A stretch of DNA of 64,000 nucleotides from Terfezia claveryi. Lineage: Eukaryota > Ascomycota > Pezizomycetes > Pezizales > Pezizaceae. The position numbers and the translations under genes are program-made. The stretch spans positions 310,001 to 374,000 of the forward strand of contig WHUX01000017.1 of the NCBI GenBank assembly GCA_015179025.1, written 5' to 3'. Shown here in pieces: positions 32,222 to 44,790 of this stretch. Position 1 is the stretch's first letter. Each line of letters starts with the position of its first letter. The notes beneath the pieces are model-generated. The model saw nothing but the letters and a program-made list of their open reading frames with translations. It searched no databases and was not told the origin of the DNA.

Positions 32222-35200
32222 TTAGCCCTGAGGAGGAGAGAATCGAGGGAGAGGGGGAAGGTGAAGGTGAAGGCATACAATAGGACTATGTATAGTATGT
32301 CTTTGCTTATTCAGCCAGCTTGTAGGCTCGCTCCTCCTTAATAGCACCACGGTATTCGTCTGTAGTCGGCTCGACAAGTCATACCATGCTGAGGTCATCA
32401 ACCTATTTTCCCTCTGGAACAGCTCAAGCTCCTCTTGTCTCCTCCTCTGCAGTAGACCAACCGTGTTAGCCTTCAAGGTAACACACATATCCAAAGGCCA
32501 CATGAAGGGACCCACTTTCTGTTCCGCAATCACCTCCTCCCGCCCCTCCTCACCTAGTCCTGCTCCATTCTCCAACTGTTCTTTCAAATCCTTAATGATG
32601 GAATTTTGCTTTTTTATGTGCTCTCGGCTCTTTGTCATCTTCTCCCTGTGGTCCTCTAGCTTGTTTTGTAATTGCAAGACCCTCCTTTCTAGTTCGGAAT
32701 CCCGTCCTTCGCTCGTGCCATTCAGTGCTGCGATTGTGGATCGCAGATCAGCCATGTCCCGTTCTTTCTCCAACATAATGTCTTTATGCTCGCTGTTCCG
32801 CTTCGACAACCCATCCTTCTCCAAAAGAACCGTATTCAACAATGAATTCTTCTGCTCCAAATCCAACTCGGCTTCACGCAACTTCTTCTGTAGCCCCTCA
32901 TGCTCCTCCCTCAATTCAACGAGTTCCGCCGAATTCAGCTTCTTGAGTTCTTCAAGAGCCTCTAGTTTGTCTTTACCAACTAAATTCACTAAATGGGCCC
33001 ACGAAACGCTGTGTCAGTTCAAGAAGTAAGAGTAACACAGTAGAAATCATGAGCATAAACGTCTTCCTACAATCAGATTTAACAGTGACAAGTTCTCTCT
33101 TGGTAGTTGTAAGCTCCGCAGTTATCTCAGACAGTTTTTTCTTAGTACTGGTAAGCTCCGCTTCTTGATCCACGAGGTTCTGTCGTATACGGAGAAGCAC
33201 ATCGGACCTTCAAGGCCGTCAAAAGTCAGTGAATCCACGAATTCACAGTATGTTGAGGATAGTTTTTTCATACCCTTCAGCTAATGGACCACCACCGTGC
33301 AGGGACGCCAGTTGAGATTCCAATATTAACTTCTCCGTGTGAGACTGTAGGTAATCATGTTCCAGCTTATCCTTTGCCTTTGTAGCATCATCAAGCAGGC
33401 TCTTCAACAGCATGTTATCCACAGACGTGGCGCCTCCTTCTCCGAGCCTAGCTATTTCTGCCTCCAACTTCGAGATTTGTAGTTTCCTACCAAAGGTACT
33501 TAGTCGAAGACTCCACAGCAGACAGCAGACCGGAAAGCACCCACAAGTCCGCCTTTGTCTTCGTCGTGAAATTTAGCTCCGAGTCCAGATCGCCACTAAC
33601 TTCTTCTACCGCCTTGCTCATTACCCCACTCTCCAGCTCCCTAACCTTCTCTTCTAACAATTGTATTTGCTCCATATCTCTAACTTTCTGTGTTTCTGCT
33701 CCAAAAACCTTTTCCTTCATGGTACTAAACTCAACTTCCATCCTTTGCTTCTCCCTCAACAAGTCAGCATGCTCTTGCTCCATTTTGTCCACCTGCTTCT
33801 TATAGGTATCGGCTAATTTCCGCAATCCCATTGCTTGTTTCGACTGCTCCTCGCTTTGTCGTAGTTGGTTTATGAGTTGTGAATTCTGGACTTCGAGAGT
33901 CTTAACTTGTCGTTCCATCTCACCCATCATTTCCAGTTTCTTCCGGTATTTTTCTGCAACGTTTTGATTCTTTCGAAGTTTCTCAACCATATGGTGGGCT
34001 TCGTCCAAATCATCCTTCCACTTCACAGCTGCTTCAGCTTTCGGCGCCAAGTCATCAACCTATGAAGAAATTCAGTCAGTTTTGAGCTAGAATACTTGAC
34101 ACAGAAGTGAAATGGATACTTTTCGAGTGAGAGCCGAGATGGAACTATACTGCTCAGATATTATGTTCTCTTTATCCACAATTATGTCTTCTAGCCTTTG
34201 CCTATATGCCATCACGCCAATTAGCAATCAGTTCAACTTGATGAGGCTTGGGAAACCTACACATCGCTTTGTAGCTGGTCTAATTGGCTCCTCAATACCA
34301 CATCCGGCCGGCCATAATTATCTCCCTCCATGCCATCATCGCCCACTTGTTCTCTCAAGCGATCAAGGGCGATTTGGTTTTCATCCTAGCGTTTTGTTAG
34401 CACTGCTTCTTTCAGGATGAAAACTCGGAGAGAAATACAAAGGCATTCTGTAGCCTTTCTAGCTGACGAGCCAGACCTTTTTTCTCGGCCTCAACGTTCT
34501 CCTTCTCAGCAACCAGCCGTGCCATCTCTTCCTCCATACGAAACTCATTGTCATCACTAATAGAAGAAATATTAGCCAATGTTTAAGGTACCGCCACATT
34601 CCTCCACATACACCTCTGTGACCCCGGGCTTGTCAACCAATGGCTCTTGCCCATCCGAGTCATCCAGTTGTATCATCTTCCTCACAGTAACTCCGGTCAG
34701 CACAGTCGCCTAATTCCTAGCTAGGGAAAAGCATACCTGGTTGATCACCAGCATCAACTCTGTCTGTGACTTCTGATTCAGCCCTTGTATACGCGTAATG
34801 TATTCTTCCCTCCTCTCGCTTTGCACTGCTGCTGCAACAAGGATTTTGACGAGCTATATCCTTTCATCAGTATCAATTGGGCAACCATGACGTCTCAATT
34901 GAAACAAACCTTGATAGTTTCACCCTGAGCCCCATCCTTCGCAATCAGCGTCAAATTAGGTGGCGTACTTGGTAGCCTGTGTCCCAAATTGTCGGTATAG
35001 TATCGTGTTAAGTCTTTATGAATGCGCTTTACTGAATACCCCCCATGGGTTAGCTTACTAGTCGACGCCCCGATAGGAAAAGCGGCCTACTCACGTTTGT
35101 GAAATCTGAGAACCCAGTGTCCCTCTGGCGATGAGTCTTGCCCTTGACCAGTCGATCGGAAATAGTAAGGGTCGATGTCGACTATAAGTTATGGAGCACT

Positions 35201-35521
35201 CAATCAGTGGCTTTCTCTAGAAATTGTAGTTGTCTCGTCTCCGATAACTGAAAATATTCCCCTTCCCCACAAGGGCCTCGATCTACAGAACAGCATCGGC
35301 GCCAGACCAGGAGGGGCGGATTTTCAAAGCTCACGTACCCAGTACTTGAGCCAGAACATTTCCATCGTTTAGCTCAGTGAGAGATGACACTTTTGAATCC
35401 AATGGAAAGGAGTTTATCTAAACCAGTATGGAGGCAGAGTTAGTATTGCTGTGGGATATTCAGGCTTGAGATATCGTACCCAGTCCACCAGAGCTGCAGA
35501 CGTCCGCTCTGTTCCAGCCAT
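32222..35521 (-). CDS. Hook-family dynein-dynactin cargo adaptor
   Basis: Hook proteins link dynein to endosomes (HookA in Aspergillus). Fourteen exons (complement): 35480-35521, 35339-35417, 35095-35181, 34910-35031, 34737-34853, 34612-34676, 34439-34556, 34261-34385, 34120-34201, 33545-34059, 33274-33486, 33071-33207, 32516-32979 and 32222-32446. All phases close, giving 796 residues. The N-terminal globular Hook domain (about 1-150) shows TSAALVDWINSFPL, NDGNVLAQVLVDIDPYYF, HWVLRFHKLKRIHKDL and LVKILVAAAVQSERREEYI. From about 170 it is nearly continuous coiled coil (EEEMARLVAEKENVEAEKKG, YKKQVDKMEQEHADLLREK). The C-terminal piece MTSAWYDLSSRLQTNTVVL is the family's cargo-side landmark. The 69-bp intron 32447-32515 has no stop and is a multiple of three, so its retention would add 23 residues. 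A further intron near the C-terminus is possible. Confidence 0.92.
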
Positions 35522-36149
35522 CGTGATGTGTGTAATATTAGAGCGTCTATCCTCAGGTAAACAAACGTGGTGATCCCGGTAACAGCTGGCTTAAATGCTC
35601 GAGTAATTGAGTGGGATCAGGAGCAAATAGCCACGGAAATATATTCTGCACGTACTTTAGCAGTATGGTGCAGGTACTGGACACGAGTTGAAGCCTCCGG
35701 AAATTTAGGGGTAATACAGCCTGTTGGTACGGGTCGGAAATATGAATTCAACTGTCAAATCAACATGCGGCGGCTGCAAATCACGCTAACGTGGGACCAG
35801 CTAAAGGTAATTGATGTAATTGGCTAGATAGCTACAGGAACAACACCCTTTTCCCGCAGTGAGGCCCTGTATAAACTATATGAATGTACGTATGTATAAG
35901 GTCACTATGGAATACGACAGTGATTTCCCAAAAACAATATCCCAATAGAAGTACATGAACCGTCCAAAATTCAATACGCCAGTTGAGACCAATACGCAAG
36001 GGAAATCGTGAACCCTCTCTGAAAGTAGAGGCCCAAGGAACCCCATGAACGAATACCATTGAAATGGTACTTGCGCTTAAGCAGTTTGGTTGTCGTCGCC
36101 CATCGCATAAACCTATGTTTTTGCAACCAGTGAGCCAGGTGCTTTTCGT
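35522..36149. other. Intergenic region between Hook and inhibitor genes
   Basis: Upstream of the Hook gene and downstream of the small inhibitor gene, so it holds the Hook promoter and the inhibitor 3' UTR. Only short frames of unknown type (for example 35567-35827 on plus). Confidence 0.4.
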
Positions 36150-36633
36150 TCAACAATATTCAGGGCTTCCTACCACTTGATCTTCCTCGACGTTGGCTGG
36201 GTATTTCTCGTTCCCTAACGCTTTGAAGGTATTTATCATGTCCTGGTTTGCCACCACAGAAAATCCCCTAGAATTGAAGAATTAGACTGTATATAATTCA
36301 GAATGCCATAAATACGAACTTTAGAAGAGCTGAGCCAAGTGAGAATCTGGTTAGCTTATCCCTTGCAGAGTAGAGTAACGCTGTAAATGAGGCTATTGGG
36401 GAGCTGACTATATCGATGATTTATGAAACCACCCTGATTTACAAATATAAATGTTAGCAGCGTTCACCAAATCTTTTGGGATCATATTACCATACAGATT
36501 TCTCGATATCTGTTGCAGCTTTATCGACCTCGGACTGTGGTGTGTCGTCGGGGAATGTAACCAAGTAGGTCTTTCCTTTGGCAGCGAATGCCACTGCGAA
36601 GGAGGTAAAGAGAGCAAGCAGACTGAGCTTCAT
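36150..36633 (-). CDS. Small secreted protease-inhibitor I9-domain protein
   Basis: The I9 fold is the propeptide/inhibitor domain of subtilisins; stand-alone fungal versions inhibit serine proteases. Minus-strand pieces are MKLSLLALFTSFAVAFAAKG (signal peptide), KTYLVTFPDDTPQSEVDKAA, TDIEKS, then GGFINHRY after an intron at 36434-36495, and finally GFSVVANQDMINTFKALGNE and KYPANVEEDQVV, the typical I9 ending. Total is about 93 residues, normal for the group. The second intron cannot be placed so that both sides stay in the family frame: the exon ending at the GTCAGC donor (36409) leaves one base, and the acceptor at 36268 needs two. A different small exon, a non-standard site or a 1-bp sequence error would explain this. 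Confidence 0.72.
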
Positions 36634-37453
36634 AGCTGGAGAGCGATAATAGTGTCGCAGGTGCTTAGAAAGGTGAAAGGAGTTGTAAGCTTGTATTGTG
36701 CTTCAGGCGTTGGCGGGGTCTTTCTCTGCTTTAAGTTGAGATGGCTGATGGCAGGTGAGATGGAAACTCAAAGGAGCTGTTGCATTCTACGTAACCTACG
36801 CTAGCCCCAATACATCAACTGGCTTAATCGCAATAAACGGACAGCTTGACAGTAAGACCTGGCCGTCCGTTCAAGATAACTTATATAACTTATCCCATGG
36901 AATAGTCATCTTTTGACTTGTTTTGAATTCATACATGGCTGAGTTAAACTGAGGTTCAGGCTGAGAGATTATACAGCCATTGTGTACGAGATTCGTGACC
37001 TCCTTCAACCGTCGTGGTTAGTGACGGTTGTCTTGCCACGTGACATGCCAAGACACCGCCCCCCCAAAAACGACCAGCCGGCTATGATTATTGTTTCTTG
37101 TTTCCCTCTCTTTGACACAAGCTCGGAGAAACTTTTACCTGCACCCGCATTGGAGCATCACCCACCACCACCACCATCCTACAACACGCACACGTATACG
37201 TACGCACGTAAGACCCTACGATCTCGCTAACGCGCTCAACTGGGACCAGCCTCAGAAGGACCCCCCCAGAGGCAGCTCCATCGCTGATCGTAGCCCTCAA
37301 AGAGACGAGGAATACACAAAAGCATTCAACCAGGCCCACGAGAAACACAATAAAACGTTAACCCTGACCATATAGAGTTTCAAGTGTGCTCCTCCTGATA
37401 ACATCTGAATCACGGAAGCTTGTTGACTTTGGCCCTCGTTATTTGTTACCATC
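36634..37453. other. Divergent promoter region, inhibitor and RS-protein genes
   Basis: Region between two divergent genes. A plus-strand open stretch at about 37209-37375 (YDLANALNWDQPQKDPPRGS and onward) reads like protein and could be an upstream exon or a leader ORF of the RS gene, but it lacks an ATG and a clear splice into the next exon. Confidence 0.4.
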
Positions 37454-39530
37454 ATGGATCGCAGGTACATGGTGGAACCCCCCCAAGTCCCGCTACCCCT
37501 CGTGAAGATAGCCCGATAATCTACCACACGATAACTTATGGTCAAGAGCTGACATGCCAATTTAAAGATACCGTGATCGTGATCATCGCTCTCCGTCGCC
37601 CCGTGGAAAAATAGATTCCTATGTCCCGCACATTCCCCCTCCGAAGGCCGATTGCTGGGTGCCAGGCTCCCGGGACAGGCGTGGGAGGTCACCTACTCCA
37701 CCACGGCGCCGCTCTCGTACACCGCCTGGCCTAAGACGAAGAGAAAGCCCGCGACCACGACGTCGATTTTCCCGGTCTCCACCACCACCACTTCCTCACC
37801 CAATTCGTCGGAGATCACGCTCAAGGGACGATCACGAAAGGGACAGGCGATTGCGCTCGAGATCACCATTGTTTAGGCCAGGCAGAGACCGAGATCGTTC
37901 TCTAAGCCCACCTCGTATGCGAGGACGTTCTAGAGAAATCGAAATTCGAGCCCGCCCCAGGTCTAGGACACGGTCTAGACATGATATGAGACGCCCTCGT
38001 TCTCGGAGTCCTTTGCCCCCTCCGTCTCGGCGCGGTCCTAGGAATGACTACCGAGATAAGAGGGATCGGTCTCCGCCTCCAATTCGTCCTAGATCGCCAA
38101 TTAGGCTTCCAATAAGGTCACCTCCCAGGAGGCCGCGGTCTATGACACCGCCGCCAAGACGGTCACCACCCTTCAGGAGAGTCTCTAGATCCCCCCGACG
38201 CTCCAGATCCCCCTCCCCACCTAGGAAGAAGGGAAGGGTTGCATCTCCACAGAGCCGTAGCTCTATGCGCCACCCAGAATCTTCTGGACAGTCGAGCAGG
38301 CAGCGCTCCCCACTACCAAATAGCAGGCCTAGATCTCCATTGGGACACAGTAGGCAACGCTCGCCTTCAATACCTTTCAAGGAATCCCCACCTTCGGGGC
38401 CTCGCAGACGACCTTTGTCTCCAATGCCAATGTATAAACGATCACCTCCGCCTCACCACAGACAAGCCCGGTCGCCTTCTCCAGTCCCCCGGCCCAGATC
38501 TTCTCGTCGTATTTCTAGGCCTGAAACTCCGATTCATCGGGAGCCATCTCCACTCCTACCAAGAGGTCCTTCTCTACCCGAAAGGGAGCGACCAAGAACT
38601 CCTCCCCGAGCTCCCATGCTCGATAGAGAAAGGCCCAGATCTCCTCCACGGCAGCATCGTTCCCCCCCACGCCAACCCCGGTCCCCCCCAACAGGCCCTG
38701 GAGGATTCAGAAATGTAATACCTCCAGCTGGGCCAAGACCACCACCAAGGGGGCCAGCATCGTATCACAACAATCATCCACCATTTCGTAACCTTTCTCT
38801 CTACGTGGGTGGCAAAACCACACCTCATGTAAGCTCACCACCAAAGGCTAGCCCAATCCTCCCCCCTACTGCCCCTCGAAACGGCCCTCCGCCAACTGGG
38901 CCCCGTCGTTTGCCACAAACAGCAGCGCCCCCACCACGCTCTCCTGCACCACAGCTACCAAGGCCCAACAGCTCCTCTAGACACAGGTCACGTGAGCCAG
39001 ACACACCTGCTGTTTCCTCCACCCCTCAACTAGCTCCTCTCGTTCAGCCTACTACGACCAATAACAGGTGCGAGCCAGTTAATGGATCTGCTCAGGAGAA
39101 AGAGAAAGTTCTCCCTGTAAACTCTACCCCATCTGCTCCTCCGCCTACGGCACCATTAGCACCCACCAATACTTCGTCCAACGCACCACCTCAAATTCCT
39201 ACTGGGCCTCGAGCTGGGAATTACCCATATCGAAGCTCTATCGTTACCGGTATTGCTGGTCGCGGGCCTGTCGGTCCCAATACTGGGTCTGGGCCTCAGA
39301 TTATCCCAGGTGGCAGGCTTATGCCAAGCACCATACCTAGTGAGAATACAGAGAGAGTTGCGCGACTGAAGGCGGAACAGCAAAAGCTAGAAGAGGAGAA
39401 CAAGATTATTCAAGAGAGGAAGAGAAGAGGCTTGGCAGCTTGGGATAGAGCCGAAAGGGAGGCTGCAAGAGAGGCCTATAAAGTTGAGTTGGCTGAGAAA
39501 CAGTTGGAGGCAGTGATTGATAGCTACTAA
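37454..39530 (+). CDS. Arg/Ser/Pro-repeat protein (SRRM-like splicing matrix type)
   Basis: RS-repeat proteins act in nuclear pre-mRNA splicing and mRNP assembly; this one cannot be tied to a named family. An 11-bp first exon (37454-37464, MDRR split codon) joins 37568-39530 in phase to give MDRRYRDRDHRSPSPRGKI and onward, 657 residues. Residues about 1-330 are dense in RSP, RSR and PPRR units; the middle is Pro-rich with TGPR and PPPTGPRR repeats. The end is a charged helix, predicted coiled coil (RVARLKAEQQKLEEENKIIQ, RAEREAAREAYKVELAEKQL). No RRM or PWI domain is visible. The joined N-terminus strongly supports the tiny first exon, though an upstream start is not excluded. Confidence 0.8.
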
Positions 39531-40122
39531 CGATGGTCAATCAGGGTAGTTTATGATTCGGGTTCGTTCGTTGCTTTATGTTCATCTTTTAGCTGCCAAT
39601 GTATTGTTGGTGTATGGAACGCGCTAGTGGTCAATATGGATGGGATGAAAATGAGATGGACTGAGGTGTGAATAGAGCGAGGTGGGATGTTATTCTCGGC
39701 ATAATATCGTTACCATAATGTTGCTCTGTTGCGATTCTTTGCTTTGCTCACAAATACTTGCTGGAAAGGGCGCGTCCTTTCCTTTTTTACCTCAAGCTTA
39801 GTTTTACTTATACCACCCATTAAGTACTTGCTTGATTCTGAGCATGACTCAATGAAATATTTCTATGCATATCCCCGATCTTTTCATTCTGCGTACCTTT
39901 CAGTGATGCTCGTGCGTAATATGATACACTATGTAATTGATGTAAAGCCCTTTACCTTCACTCGGTATATTTATTTCCTCTCACTCCTCTCCTGCCACTT
40001 CAATATAGCAATACCGTTGTTATTTTCCATTGCCATTGCATAAATTATAATATAAATTATCAAGCCCTATATAATTAGATTCATTACATAGGGTAAAAGT
40101 CTCTTCTACGTCTTGTTCCTCT
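39531..40122. other. Intergenic region between convergent RS-protein and EMC7 genes
   Basis: A/T-rich 3' ends of the two converging genes. Short frames only. Nothing else seen. Confidence 0.45.
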
Positions 40123-40873
40123 TTACTTTTTCTTCCCTCCTGAAGCAGAACTTCCTCCATTTCCACTCCCGCTCAAGTAGCCAGCTATATCAAACCCCTC
40201 AACTGGGTTCCTCCCAGGCCCACCAAACCCCTGTTGTCCAGCGAGAGTCCGCTTCTGAGCTTCTTGGAATTCTGCTTTGAGTTCAGGGTCCACTGTACAG
40301 CATTTAGTACTACTTCCAATATGGTGACGGAGAAAGAAGCTCACTATTATCAATCAACTTCGGAATAAAATACATCGCCCCCAAACTCACAATCGCAATC
40401 AAAATCATTGGACTCCCCAGCAACTTCATAGGACTAAACCCCTCCCTTTGAATATAATACTCCGCCTTCCTCACTGGGACCAGCTCGATCTTATCTCCTC
40501 TCCTCTTCTCGCCAGTGTTGCTCCACTCGTTTCCACGGAAGGAAAGCGCGGAGTCGACGATGATTCTCCCATCAGCAAGAGTTTGGACATCGACGCGGAG
40601 GGGGGCGAAAACCCATTCCCGGGAGCTGATGTCCGCGAGGTAGGAGCCAGTGGTGATGTTAGTGAAGTCGAAGGTGCCGAATTTGGTGAGTAGGGCTGTG
40701 AAGTGCTTACCCATGGTGGTGAGGTGGAGAGTAGATTGGGAAGAGAGGGAGAGGGCGCCACCGGGGAAGGTGGCGGGGAGATGGAAGGTTAGGGAGGTTT
40801 GTGGGGGTGGAGTGGTGTTGGCGGAGATGAAGGGAGTAGCGAGGAGGAGGAGGGTAGGGAGGTGGAACCGCAT
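40123..40873 (-). CDS. EMC7: ER membrane protein complex subunit 7 (Emc7/Sop4)
   Basis: EMC inserts transmembrane proteins into the ER membrane; subunit 7 has a lumenal beta-sandwich. Exons (complement) 40345-40873 and 40123-40292 give 232 residues. MRFHLPTLLLLATPFISANT is a signal peptide. The lumenal domain shows FDFTNITTGSYLADISSREW, FAPLRVDV and YYIQREGFSPMKLLGSPMIL, where the PMKLL.SPM string is the family landmark. One transmembrane helix (MILIAIVSLGAMYFIPKL) follows, and the tail runs from IDNMDPELKAEFQEAQKR to a Gly/Ser-rich, Lys-ended terminus. The Met of MDPE is split by the intron (A|TG). Confidence 0.92.
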
Positions 40874-41149
40874 GATTGAGCGCGGGGTGTCAATTGAGTA
40901 AAGCTGGCTGGCTGTCTTCTCCGTGGGTCCAGAAACTCGCAGGAGTCTTGTTCTCGTGGCTGGAGCTTTTGTTATTGCGTTGTAGTTAGATATGCACGTG
41001 GCATGAATTTGGCGCTTTACCTATTACGTATAGGTGCGGTGCGGTGTGACGGAAAAAGGTTTTTCCCCATGTCTCAAGCCTAATCCCCCGGATTGGGAAG
41101 CAAACGGCCAGTCCGCAGGTTTTAGAGCAAAACAAGATGGGCAGCTGCG

Positions 41150-41240
41150 CCCCATACGTTACATCCAAACAACATTTACAGTTTACCTGCCGCCGAAGCC
41201 CCATACGTTACATCCAAACAACATTTACCTGCCGCCGAAG
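41150..41240. repeat. Tandem duplication, about 42-49 bp unit
   Basis: CCCCATACGTTACATCCAAA onward to CTGCCGCCGAAG occurs at 41150-41198 and again at 41199-41240; the first copy has seven extra bases. A degenerate third start (CTCCAAACGTTGCATT) follows. Confidence 0.9.
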
Positions 41241-44200
41241 CTCCAAACGTTGCATTGTGCTCCCATGCTAATCAAACTAACCTCCTCCACTCTCCCTTGA
41301 CCAAACCAATCCTCACGATTCTGACGCGGAGTGTAGGTAACCCTCCGGATCTATCCCTGCCGATGAATCGAAAGCCACGGCTCAGAATAGTCCCACCAGT
41401 GAGAGTTCGCTAAAATATAGAAGCATGCTACACTTGAAACTTTAACGGCATCTTACAAACACGGGCTTGTGTTGCGTTTTGTGTTCTCAGGATGCACATG
41501 GGATAAGCCACAAGCACAGGTCACCTGGTTGGACGGTTTGGCCCCGAGGCACAGTTTGCTGCTTGCAAGGTACACTTTATCGTTGTGAGAAGACCCGATT
41601 GGTGGATTACTGATATTCTGACCATATAGCTTTTCAGATCCAGTCGAGAATTCATGAGAGCCCAGCTCGGCACGACAGTGCTAGTTGTTTCCATGGAAAG
41701 CCTAGCAGGCTTTCCTTCCTCGCCTCACTCTAGTGTTACGTTGATAAAGGTTTCCGAATATCTTGACGGAGGACTGTCAGGGAGAAGTAGCCTGTATGTT
41801 CTGCTTCGAAGTCAAGCTGCCTTTAACGATAGCTAGCTCCAAACCCGCCTACAAACGCATCTTCAGACAATCATACATGACCTAGATATGCCATCGCAGA
41901 GCTTTCAATGGCTCATTCATTGACCCTGTTCCAAGTTTATAGCCACTGGCTGCAAGCCCCAACAAAAATCTCCGATGATCCAGGCATCCCTCCACCAATC
42001 TACTTCGTTTCATCTTCCATCTCATCATTGTCTTAAACTTGCGTCCTTGAGATGATACCAGGATCAGCAACTAGGTCCAGCACTTGCAGTTGGTACAGAA
42101 ATCCTCATCAAGGCATTGCGAACCCGCATGCAGGAGATTGCATCGGATTGGTCAATTGCAGTATTGCAACATATGTAGGTACCAATAAGCACACCACTAA
42201 ATTATTGCACAGCTTACCAGTTCCCTTATGTTGGCATCTTGCCGGTTCCTGATTCCTCCATCCCTGTCAGCTTGTGTATATCGTACATGGGTGCGACAGG
42301 TGTGAGTCAACTTCCATTTAACCAAGTTTGACGCCGTGCGTCATGATACTGCCCTGGCAACGCAGCCCTGTAAAATCGGCAGGGACAAGTCCTCATATTT
42401 TGCGTGCGCGACTTTCATCACATGCTACATACATAGAATCAAAAAGCGCAATTCGGTGGAGAAGACTTTGAGGCTGGGCGCTATCGATAGCTGGCAGATT
42501 ATTATCTCAATTGCTCATTCTCTAGCCATTGATACATACAGGTAAGTTACTCATGTTGACTGATACAGACCCACGCAATGGCAATTGCATGGCAACTACC
42601 TGCATCCCTGAAATTTCATATTCATCTTATTGGATCTCGCCGCAATAAATATAACAATTCTACCAAGCCGCGCAATCTGGCCCCACAGCCTGCCACTAAG
42701 CCTCTCCAATGGCATTTCTTGTATGCATGCGCATGCTATTCACCTCCCGTTTCACCTAACATTCCTGCATAGAACTTGAGGATATCTTATTCGTACACTC
42801 ATCTGTAGGTGAGAGATATACTAATCTGTACATAATGTAGTATTAAACTCGTGCAGCTGGACAGTCAGCCTCAGGTTTGCCTTGGTGCTATATTATCACT
42901 TACTGATATTCATCTGTTGATGTACAGTGTAGAGGGCTTGGCTGCTTACCTGCTGGGGTACTGAAGAATATGAGCTAGTACTACTTGAGTAGTATCATTT
43001 GTTACAATTTCCAAATGCGGTAGTACAAGTTTTAGGCCTCAGCAGCTATCAAGTCGGCGAAATGTTGATCTGAAGAAACATCGCGCACGAGGAAATATTA
43101 CAAATCCAGAGATTGGAGTTACCGTACAGGGCTGTATGGAGTAAAGTTGTTTGGGTGTGCCTGCTATAGATGGGATGCATGAGAGAAATGCTGTGGGTAA
43201 CCATATATAAAAACTTTTTGGTTGAATACGCATATCCAACGGTTTCCGTGTTTACTGGTATCTGTTACCGGTTTGTGCAGCTTGGGAATGGGCCGGGCGC
43301 GGGAAGCCGAGCAAGACAGACGTCAGTGATAGTGTTGGCTAGGAATTTACCACAAGTTGCAGCTGCTATTGGACTGGTGCCAGGATACACTGTCTGCCTG
43401 TGGTCCAAGAAGCCAATTGCACCCATGAATAAGTGATTTTTTCTGTCTGGTTGTCAGGCATAGGGAGGGAAATATCCAATCATTGGTATCTTAGGCCAAT
43501 CCGAGATGGGGATATAGCTATTTTTTTTTTTTTTTTAAGCTTCCTCTTAGCTCTTCAGAGAAACCAGAGAGAAAACCAGGTCAAGCCTCCAATCACCATC
43601 GATGGTAATTGTCAAGTTCATGTGCAGTCATTCGTGATATGTATGAATATGAGATGCATGCCTACATGCCTGCCTCATGTGCGTTTGTTATTCTCCGGTG
43701 GGGCCCCCCATAGCAGCGCGGGCTTATATTTTTTATTTTTTTCTTTTCTTTTCTTTGAAAATTTGCTCAGGTGATTGGAGTAGGTTTTGTATGCATGGCT
43801 GCAGTGCAAGTGGTCGACAGGACAAGACAGAAAACGGACAGACAGCGATAGACATAAATTTACGGGGGCCAATAGAGGTAGTTCTTACCTGGCGCAGTTG
43901 CGCCCGCTGAAACTATGGGGAGTTAGATCGTTAGCGGCTCTATTTGGACCTAGGGATCTGAAGATCTGCGGAAGGTATTCAGCTGGCAAGGCGAATTTTT
44001 TTGGTCATGATGGTGACAGCTCAGATTTCCAGGTGGGGGATTGAAGGAGTGGTGGTGATTGGCTGGGTGGAGATCAGGTGGTACAGGTTGTGCACCAGTA
44101 GGTAGTGGTGGTGGTGGTGGTTGATGGCTTTGAGGGGAAGAGGCACCAGCCTCGTAAGGAAACACTGCGGCTGCAATTTAAACTGTACTGTACTGCTGTG

Positions 44201-44734
44201 CTGTTGCTGTGAAATGTTACCTAGAGGAAAGAAAAAAAAAAAAATGCGGATCCGGGTCGGATTCATGATCAACCGTAGATGTGATGCGACGCAGGCCCGC
44301 CTTCACACCCCCCACTTGATGCTATTGGCCAATTGCTGCAATCACTATCGACAATACTATTCGACTAAGTTAGTTGTTGCCTTGCCGACAAGGCAAGAAA
44401 GTAAGGCTGCTCCGCGTTGTAGAGCACAATTATGAGGCGGGTTAAAAGCTACGTATTTGGGGGGATAAGTTCTTATGCAACGATCCATACGAACCCCTTT
44501 AAGGATGTGTGTAATGCTTCGTATATACGATTTTCTTCGCCGCCTACTAGATCATCAGCAACTGCAAGTACAGTGAGGCTCGTACGAACGCCACATACAA
44601 CACTTACATATTCCACACTCACACTCAGACTCACAACTCACTCACACGCAACCCACAACGCACAAAAACTCTTCCCTTCAACGTTTGAACGTTCAATGTC
44701 AAACGCCCGAATCTAGGGAAACCCCCATAGGGGC

Positions 44735-44790
44735 GCCCCTTCCCCCTTCCCCCTTCCCCCTTCCCCCTTCCCTCCCCCCTCCCACTCGAT
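44735..44790. repeat. (CCCCCTT)n tract, G-quadruplex capable on minus strand
   Basis: Five or more runs of four to six C separated by TT or TCC. The minus strand has at least five G-runs with short loops, enough for a quadruplex; the plus strand could form an i-motif. It lies in non-coding sequence, and no nearby gene explains it. Confidence 0.85.

Noticed and set aside
32463..33029. 188-codon plus-strand Ser/Cys/Phe-rich frame
   Set aside because: Shadow of the Glu/Lys-rich coiled-coil exons of the Hook gene on the other strand.
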